From contig CAMWIF010000031.1 in assembly GCA_947174225.1 (NCBI GenBank), positions 1-12,430 of the forward strand: a stretch of 12,430 nt of DNA, in the 5' to 3' direction. The DNA comes from an uncultured Porphyromonadaceae bacterium (GTDB lineage: Bacteria > Bacteroidota > Bacteroidia > Bacteroidales > Muribaculaceae). The notes beneath the pieces were generated by a model. The model was not told the origin of the DNA and ran no database searches. It was given only the letters and a program-made list of their open reading frames with translations. The translations under genes were made by a program, and so were the position numbers. Below, one piece after another: positions 8,601 through 12,430 of the stretch. How positions within the stretch are numbered: position 1 is the stretch's first letter; every line of letters begins with the position of its first letter.

Positions 8601-8650
8601 AAGCCTCCGAGGATAATGAGGCTGACATAATCAATCAGCAGAGTGAATAA
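5618..8650 (+). CDS. Receiver-domain plus PEP/pyruvate-binding (PPDK N-terminal, ATP-grasp) protein
   Basis: This 1010-residue protein is usually annotated as PEP synthase-like, but its layout differs from PpsA. Residues 27-157 look like a degenerate receiver domain without the acidic pair or phospho-accepting Asp. Residues 171-325 form a second receiver domain with the expected residues: Glu179/Asp180, Asp249 (SDVRFP), Ser283 and Lys302. A linker (326-424) leads to a PPDK N-terminal ATP-grasp domain at about 425-808, with GEGSLGGKGRGL (433-444), RSSSLLEDSHYQPFAGIYST (531-550) and a closing VEIEFAG...LQIRPI (777-806). The region 825-990 has GPGRWGSSDSALGIPVRW (882-899) and SQGTHFFQNL (921-930), a conserved-looking domain I cannot name. 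I see neither the phosphohistidine swivelling domain nor the PEP-binding TIM barrel, so true PEP synthesis is doubtful. A phospho-regulated, ATP-dependent transferase or sensor is a guess. Its stop overlaps the next ATG by one base. Confidence 0.85.
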   Translation: MINVTESLLSTLYLKDTAFQRLMQKRIFNVLLIATPYDAFMMEEDGRVDEQVYFEYVSLNLSSPPRFVKAANYEEAYRELAEKNFDLIIAMPGVDVSETFREAHKIDTLYPEIPFVVLTPFSKEVRRRIANEDLAGVDYVFSWLGNVDLILAIIKLIEDRMNADNDICDVGVQSVLLIEDSIRFYSSILPYLFKYLLKQSMEFSTEALNEHEAMLRMRGRPKVLLARDYEEAEELFNKYGDNMLGIISDVRFPKDGKKDPDAGLKFAAMVRRKDPFMPIIIESQEENNRRRVREGGFVFLDKNSKTLPQELRDAVEKHFGFGDFIVKDPSTGMEIMRIHDLKALQNNIFNIPAESLFYHCSSNDVSRWLYSRALFPIAEVVKNHHTSRLDEVPNVRKLIFESIVKYRRMKNRGVVAVFKKDRFDHYSNFARIGEGSLGGKGRGLAFIDQIIKRNPICDDFHGVQITIPRTVVLCTDIFDQFMETNNLYPIALSDRPDDEILRCFLAARLPDMLIDNFKALFDVIDKPLAVRSSSLLEDSHYQPFAGIYSTYMIPHLKDTDVMLRMLCDAVKSVYASVFFADSKAYMNATSNVIDQEKMAIILQEVVGEDHQGFYYPSFSGVGRSINYYPLNHEVAEDGVAEVAAGLGKYIVDGGLALRFSPRHPEHVLQTSTVELALRDTQRTLYALPDIPPRSEDFKTDDGFNIVKIPVADAFKTGALKYLVSTFDFNDRMIRDSGFGPGRKIVTFANILRQKVYPLAEALDFMLTTGQYAMGRPVEIEFAGLVRPDANSSDKKGMLYWLQIRPIVDKKEMLDDSVMDVDDSKLLLRSETALGHGVMDGVRTVVYVKPKTFNSARNPEVAREIEKINRDLINESEPYILIGPGRWGSSDSALGIPVRWPQIAGARLIVESALPGYHIEPSQGTHFFQNLTSFGVGYFTVDPVHGQGIFDADYLDSIPAIYESDTVRIVQFAQPLTIAINGRKSTGIVVKPDLSEASEDNEADIINQQSE

Positions 8651-9360
8651 TGGCGGGAGGCTATTGCTTGAAATGGACCTCCTGGCGTGTGTGGCTGCAT
8701 CCCTTCAAAGCACGCCAACGCCTCGAAGAAGCCGACCAAATGGAAAACGATCTTCAAAAACGTCTTGACGAAACCATAAAGCTCCTTGACCGCCAACGCA
8801 AGGAAGCATCTATACAGACTTTCAGGGCAGCGGAGCTATCCCGCCAATTGGCGGATACGGAGAAACGTCTCACCGAGCAGCACCGTGAACTTGAGGAGAC
8901 AAAGCTGCAGCTGATGAAGGCTATGGATTCCCTTGCCGAACATAAGTCGATTGACGAGAAACTGAGGGAATTTGACCGTGAGCTTTCAAAAGTGGAGGCT
9001 ATGAAACGTGGGTATGAAAAACGCATATCCGAACTTGAGGCGCGCCTTGCAGATGCCCGTAAACGTCTTGCAGAGGCGGATGACAATGAGCTGGTGGAGC
9101 CGATAGATATGTTGGAGGCGGCTCGGCAACGTGCGCTTGTACGCAAACGGATGGAGCTTAATGACCAGAAACCGGTTGTCGCCCCGCCGTCAGCCACTCC
9201 TACCCCAGCTCCTTTTGTTCCCGTCGAGGAAGAAATTCGTCCTGAAATACCTGAGCCACTTCAGGAACCCCCGAAGACAGCAGCCGCTTATCTGGCGGGA
9301 ATAGAAAAAAAAGCCAATCGTGCAGATGACGATTGGCTCAGCGAATTGCCTGATTTCTGA
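8650..9360 (+). CDS. Coiled-coil protein of unknown function, likely partner of the upstream gene
   Basis: I do not recognise a family for this 236-residue protein. After a short N-terminus with several aromatic residues (KWTSWRVWLHPF, 8-19), residues about 22-145 form a highly charged, heptad-like helix rich in Glu, Lys, Arg, Leu and Ala, which predicts a long coiled coil. A second short helix (about 149-170) follows, then a Pro-rich linker (about 174-208, with APPSATPTPAPF) and a C-terminal acidic tail ending DDDWLSELPDF. There is no signal peptide or membrane segment, so it is probably cytoplasmic. Its ATG overlaps the stop of the PEP-binding-domain gene (TAATG), which suggests coupled translation and possibly a physical complex. 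Met31 (ATG 8740) is a possible shorter start. The last codons also contain a hairpin that looks like the terminator for miaB on the other strand. Confidence 0.75.
   Translation: MAGGYCLKWTSWRVWLHPFKARQRLEEADQMENDLQKRLDETIKLLDRQRKEASIQTFRAAELSRQLADTEKRLTEQHRELEETKLQLMKAMDSLAEHKSIDEKLREFDRELSKVEAMKRGYEKRISELEARLADARKRLAEADDNELVEPIDMLEAARQRALVRKRMELNDQKPVVAPPSATPTPAPFVPVEEEIRPEIPEPLQEPPKTAAAYLAGIEKKANRADDDWLSELPDF
9305..9338 (-). terminator. Intrinsic terminator for miaB, embedded in the coiled-coil coding sequence
   Basis: A 10-base-pair perfect stem (9312-9321 with 9329-9338, core GCCAATCGT/ACGATTGGC) encloses a 7-base loop. On the minus strand it is followed directly by eight Ts (plus-strand A-run 9305-9312). 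This is a textbook Rho-independent terminator in the direction of miaB, whose stop lies about 60 bases upstream. On the plus strand no T-run follows, so it should not act on the coiled-coil gene. Function is inferred from structure. Confidence 0.8.
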
Positions 9361-9396
9361 TTTTTATCGTTCAATCCTCTTACGGGAGGACTGGTA

Positions 9397-10764
9397 TCAT
9401 ATTAGTTCTCCACGGAGAGTGGCACTGCTTGATTCCGTGACACGCACCTTAACGAAGTCACCTGGCTTTGTGTCACCCTTTGGAAATACCACAACTTTGT
9501 TCTGGCTTGTACGCCCTACAAATTCATCGGCGCTGCGCTTTGAACGGCCTTCCACGAGCACTTCCATCACCTTACCCACATCGCGACGGTTACTTTCGGC
9601 AGAGAGTTCGTTTTGGAGAGCTATCATACGGTTCAATCTCTCTATTTTCACATCCTCAGGCACATTGTCAGGGAGATGCTTCGATGCGTAGGTGCCCGGA
9701 CGCTCCGAATACTTGAACATAAACGCCGAGTCGAAGCCCGCCTCTCTCATCAAGGAAAGGGTGTCTTGGAAATCCTCCTCCGTCTCATTATGGAAGCCGG
9801 TGAAAAGGTCGGTGGAAAGACCGGCATCGGGCAGTATCCGGCGTATGGCAGCCACCCTGTCAAGATACCATTCGCGTGTATATTTGCGGTTCATGAGTTT
9901 CAGGACCTTGTCGCTACCGCTCTGTACGGGCAGATGCACATGACGCGCTATATTACCGTATTGTGCCATAGTCTCAAGCGTAGCGTCGCTCATATCCTTA
10001 GGATGAGAGGTAGTGAAGCGAATGCGCATATCTGGAGCAGCCTCAGCCACCATAGCCAACAAGCGAGGGAATGTAGTGACTGTCCCCTCTTCCGCCACAT
10101 GATTATAACTATTGACATTCTGCCCCAGCAACGTCACTTCCTTGAAGCCGCGAGCGCGAAGATCTTCGAGTTCACGGAGTATGCTTTTCGGGTCGCGGCT
10201 GCGTTCACGTCCACGTGTATAAGGCACGATGCAATATGAGCAGAAGTTATTGCAGCCACGCATAATTGAGATAAAGCCACCTGTCCGGGAGGCACCCAAT
10301 CTCCGGGGAAGGACATCGCGATAGGTCTCGGTGGTCGATAGGTCAATATTAATCGCCTTCGCTCCTGTCTCGGCAGCAGCCACAAGATTAGGCAGGTCAA
10401 GATAAGCGTCGGGACCCGCCACAATATCCACACCGTATTCCTCTATAAGACGCTCCTTCAGACGCTCAGCCATACACCCGATCACTCCGATGATGACATT
10501 GTGTGCTGTCTTTCTACGCAAAGCGTTCCAATAGGCAAGGCGTGAATAAATCTTCTGCTCCGCATTCTCTCTGATCGAGCAAGTATTTAGAAGCACAGCG
10601 GCAGCATCCTCGTCCTTGTCAGTAGGTTCGTAGCCTGCCATACCCATCATAGCTGCCACAACCTCCGAATCCGCCACATTCATCTGGCAGCCATAGGTCT
10701 CAATGCGCACTTTCTTCGATTCTGTGCTATTTTTTCCGGTTTTAGGCAAAAAAAACGGTTCCAT
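9397..10764 (-). CDS. miaB: tRNA-2-methylthio-N6-dimethylallyladenosine synthase MiaB
   Basis: MiaB is a radical-SAM methylthiotransferase that adds a methylthio group to i6A37 of tRNAs reading codons beginning with U. The 455-residue protein has the normal three-part layout. The N-terminal UPF0004 domain carries its cluster cysteines Cys26 (ETYGCQMN), Cys62 (LNTCSIREN) and Cys97 (IGCMAERLK). The radical-SAM core has CNNFCSYC at 171-178, with YTRGRERSR just after it, and the C-terminal TRAM domain covers about 395-455. LLGQNVNSY (202-210) and HLPVQSGSDKVLKLMNRKYTR (around 267-287) are typical of MiaB and separate it from RimO and MtaB. ATG 10764 (MEPFFLPK) is preferred: the frame extends upstream to 10821, but that start lies beyond the predicted promoter. 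It is divergent from the CoA-transferase gene and convergent with the coiled-coil gene. Confidence 0.95.
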   Translation of the reverse strand: MEPFFLPKTGKNSTESKKVRIETYGCQMNVADSEVVAAMMGMAGYEPTDKDEDAAAVLLNTCSIRENAEQKIYSRLAYWNALRRKTAHNVIIGVIGCMAERLKERLIEEYGVDIVAGPDAYLDLPNLVAAAETGAKAINIDLSTTETYRDVLPRRLGASRTGGFISIMRGCNNFCSYCIVPYTRGRERSRDPKSILRELEDLRARGFKEVTLLGQNVNSYNHVAEEGTVTTFPRLLAMVAEAAPDMRIRFTTSHPKDMSDATLETMAQYGNIARHVHLPVQSGSDKVLKLMNRKYTREWYLDRVAAIRRILPDAGLSTDLFTGFHNETEEDFQDTLSLMREAGFDSAFMFKYSERPGTYASKHLPDNVPEDVKIERLNRMIALQNELSAESNRRDVGKVMEVLVEGRSKRSADEFVGRTSQNKVVVFPKGDTKPGDFVKVRVTESSSATLRGELI

Positions 10765-10771
10765 ATATCGA

Positions 10772-10798
10772 TTGAATGGAATAATATAGTTACTTTTG
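10772..10798 (+). promoter_or_regulatory. Predicted promoter of the CoA-transferase gene (Bacteroides-type)
   Basis: TACTTTTG at 10791-10798 matches the -7 consensus TAnnTTTG. The nearest -33-like TTG (10772-10774) is only 16 bases upstream, shorter than the usual spacing of about 19-21, so the -33 part is uncertain. Transcription would begin near 10802-10806, about 26-30 bases before ATG 10832. This placement argues against the in-frame TTG at 10796 as the gene start. Confidence 0.55.
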
Positions 10799-10800
10799 TG

Positions 10801-10832
10801 CAAAATTACCATTAAATTCAATACGCTACAAA
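10801..10832 (-). promoter_or_regulatory. Predicted miaB promoter (Bacteroides-type)
   Basis: Read on the minus strand, TAATTTTG (10808 to 10801) matches the Bacteroides -7 consensus TAnnTTTG. TTTG (10832 to 10829) lies 20 bases upstream of it in the -33 position. Transcription would start around 10793-10797, leaving a leader of about 30 bases before ATG 10764. The -33 element overlaps the start codon of the divergent CoA-transferase gene. Prediction from motif only. Confidence 0.6.
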
Positions 10833-12325
10833 TGAGTTTCCCATTTATTTCTGCTGAAGAAGCCGCAAGTCACATTAAAAACGGTGACAATGTCGCCACG
10901 TCCGGCTTTACAGCCTCGGGAACTCCTAAAGTTGTAACGGTGGCGTTGGCGGAGAAAGCTCGCCGGCTGCATGAGCAGGGAGAGCCTTTTAAAATTAACC
11001 TGTATAGCGGAGCCTCCACCAACGACTATGTAGACGGGGCTCTTACCCGCGCTGAGGCAATAAATCAGCGTATGCCTTATCAGGGCACACACGTCACCAG
11101 AGCGGCTGTCAACGAGGGTGGAATGAACTATTACGATCCCCATCTGAGCCACGTTTCGCAGGATATGCGCTATGGCTTTGTCGGTGACTTAGATGTGGCG
11201 ATTATTGAGGTTACGGAAATGAATCCCTCCGGAGATGTGATTCTGGGAGCGGGACTCGGGCAAAGCCCCACCATCGTACAGATGGCGAAAAAGGTGATAA
11301 TAGAATACAGCTCCTATTACCAAACCTCCTTCCGAGGATTTCACGACAATTATGTTCCTCTCGATCCGCCTCACCGCCGGGAGATACCCATCTATAAACC
11401 TTCCGACAGAATCGGAGACACTGTGCTTCACATTGACCCTAAGAAAATCGTAGGGGTTGTGCCGAGCAATGAATCGGAAAGCATACGATCTTTTACCCAA
11501 CTTAACGACACTACCAGAGCCATAGGATACAATGTGGCTGATTTCCTTGCCTCAGAGATAAAGGCACGCCGTATCCCCCCGGAATTCCTACCTATCCAAA
11601 GCGGTGTGGGAAATGTGGCTAATGCCGCCCTCTATGGTCTTGCAGAACATCCGGGTATTCCACGTTTCGAGATGTTCACGGAGGTGGTGCAGGATGCAGT
11701 TATGACCCTCATGGAAGAGGGGAAATGCAGTTTTGCCTCTACGTGTGCTTTGGCATTCTCCGATGATGCCATGCTGAAGTTTATGGATGAAATTGACTTC
11801 TATCGCGACAAGTTGCTTATGCGACCGAGCGAGATATCGAATCATCCCGAGATTGTGCGCCGGTTAGGACTGTTGGCAATGAACACTGCCTTGGAATGTG
11901 ATATTTTCGGCTTCATTAACTCCACACATATCAATGGCACCTATATGATGAACGGCATTGGAGGTTCGGGAGATTTCTGCCGTAATGCCTTCCTCTCGAT
12001 TTTCCTATGTCCCTCCATTCAGAAAGGAGGACGCATATCTGCCATAGTGCCGATGGTAAGTCACGTTGACCACACCGATCATTGCGCTCGTGTGATAGTG
12101 ACTGAGCAGGGAGTGGCTGACCTCCGAGGCAAAGATCCTCGTCAGCGTGCCTACCATATCATTGAGAACTGTGTTCATCCCGACTATAAGGACATAATGT
12201 GGGATTACCTTAAAATAGCCTCCAAAGCTCATATGCCGCACAATCTCCGTGCTGCCTTTGCCCTACACCAGACTTACCAAGAAAGTGGCGATATGCGCCT
12301 TGTAGACTTCTCCCGCTTCATTTAA
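10832..12325 (+). CDS. Acetyl-CoA hydrolase/CoA-transferase family protein (probable succinyl-CoA:acetate or propionyl-CoA:succinate CoA-transferase)
   Basis: This 497-residue protein belongs to the class I CoA-transferase family annotated as acetyl-CoA hydrolase/transferase, with the usual length of about 500 residues. It moves CoA between acyl-CoA and a free carboxylate through a glutamyl-CoA intermediate. Visible landmarks are the N-terminal FISAEEAASHIKNGDNVATS (5-24), the glycine-rich SGVGNVANA (257-265), the likely catalytic Glu284 in MFTEVVQDA (281-289), NGIGGSGDF (374-382) and the late EQGVADLRG (425-433). In Bacteroidales such enzymes serve acetate/succinate/propionate fermentation, either recycling succinyl-CoA with acetate or releasing propionate from propionyl-CoA; the sequence alone does not separate these. 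ATG 10832 fits the family N-terminus and lies downstream of the predicted promoter. No partner gene is adjacent, and a hairpin terminator follows, so it is probably monocistronic. Confidence 0.9.
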   Translation: MSFPFISAEEAASHIKNGDNVATSGFTASGTPKVVTVALAEKARRLHEQGEPFKINLYSGASTNDYVDGALTRAEAINQRMPYQGTHVTRAAVNEGGMNYYDPHLSHVSQDMRYGFVGDLDVAIIEVTEMNPSGDVILGAGLGQSPTIVQMAKKVIIEYSSYYQTSFRGFHDNYVPLDPPHRREIPIYKPSDRIGDTVLHIDPKKIVGVVPSNESESIRSFTQLNDTTRAIGYNVADFLASEIKARRIPPEFLPIQSGVGNVANAALYGLAEHPGIPRFEMFTEVVQDAVMTLMEEGKCSFASTCALAFSDDAMLKFMDEIDFYRDKLLMRPSEISNHPEIVRRLGLLAMNTALECDIFGFINSTHINGTYMMNGIGGSGDFCRNAFLSIFLCPSIQKGGRISAIVPMVSHVDHTDHCARVIVTEQGVADLRGKDPRQRAYHIIENCVHPDYKDIMWDYLKIASKAHMPHNLRAAFALHQTYQESGDMRLVDFSRFI

Positions 12326-12380
12326 AAGCGCATGGGAAGTGCTTCAGAAATTTATTCATATATCACCTAACAATAAAAAA

Positions 12381-12410
12381 GAAGAGCCGGGTCAAATGAT
12401 CCGGCTCTTT
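12381..12410. terminator. Hairpin terminator after the CoA-transferase gene, possibly bidirectional
   Basis: A stem of about 13 pairs (12381-12393 with 12398-12410, core AAGAGCCGG/CCGGCTCTT, two G-T wobbles) has a tiny AAAT loop. The plus strand gives only CTTTC after the GC-rich core. On the minus strand, Ts from the A-run at 12375-12380 follow. It sits 55 bases after the CoA-transferase stop and probably ends that transcript. It may also serve a minus-strand gene lying to the right of the window. Confidence 0.7.
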
Positions 12411-12430
12411 CTAAGGGGGCGATTACCTAC

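Noticed and set aside
9376..9391. Small hairpin TCCTC/GAGGA between the convergent stops
   Set aside because: A five-pair stem with no T-run on either side; too weak to call a terminator.
9613..10239. 208-residue open frame on the plus strand inside miaB
   Set aside because: It lies wholly within the MiaB radical-SAM region on the other strand and its translation shows no domain.
12326..12344. Hairpin AAGCGC/GTGCTT just after the CoA-transferase stop
   Set aside because: Six pairs including one wobble and no T-run; the hairpin at 12381-12410 is far stronger.
12423..12425. Possible TAA stop of a minus-strand gene entering from the right
   Set aside because: Only about six bases of possible coding sequence would be visible, so nothing about such a gene can be supported.

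Overview
The window reads as ordinary chromosomal DNA from a Bacteroidales bacterium, most likely near the Muribaculaceae or another gut family. This rests on protein families I recognise as typical of Bacteroidetes (DUF2723, DUF4271, a HemD-like protein starting MKIKKILVSQPKP, a Bacteroidetes-type MiaB), on promoter elements matching the Bacteroides -7 consensus TAnnTTTG, and on moderate base composition without strong Shine-Dalgarno sites. The genus is inference. I see no mobile element, CRISPR array, tRNA, rRNA or prophage gene.

Layout. Positions 3-9360 hold seven genes on the plus strand: the C-terminal part of a DUF2723 membrane protein, a NodB-type polysaccharide deacetylase, an extended SDR (NAD-dependent epimerase/dehydratase), a DUF4271 membrane protein, a HemD-like uroporphyrinogen-III synthase, a large receiver plus PEP/pyruvate-binding-domain protein, and a coiled-coil protein. 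Three junctions overlap by 1-4 bases (2000, 3671-3674, 8650) and the other gaps are 35-67 bases. No convincing internal promoter or terminator was found, so the run may be one operon or a few nested ones. Positions 9397-10764 hold miaB on the minus strand, convergent with the coiled-coil gene. Its apparent terminator lies inside the end of the coiled-coil coding sequence. Positions 10832-12325 hold an acetyl-CoA hydrolase/CoA-transferase family gene, divergent from miaB. The two start codons are 67 bases apart, and the gap carries two opposed -7 elements forming a near-palindrome. A strong hairpin follows at 12381-12410. No stretch over 300 bases lacks a gene.

How the genes relate. The first two genes suggest envelope glycan work (a GT-C-like membrane protein and a carbohydrate deacetylase). 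DUF4271 and HemD are, as I remember, commonly neighbours in Bacteroidetes. The HemD-like gene is interesting because many Bacteroidales need external heme. The least explained unit is 5618-9360: a 1010-residue protein with one degenerate and one apparently intact receiver domain fused to the ATP-grasp domain of PEP synthase/PPDK. It has no recognisable phosphohistidine or PEP-binding domain, ends in a conserved domain I cannot name, and overlaps the start of a coiled-coil gene. It is the best candidate here for an undescribed system, although its family appears to be conserved rather than unique to this strain.
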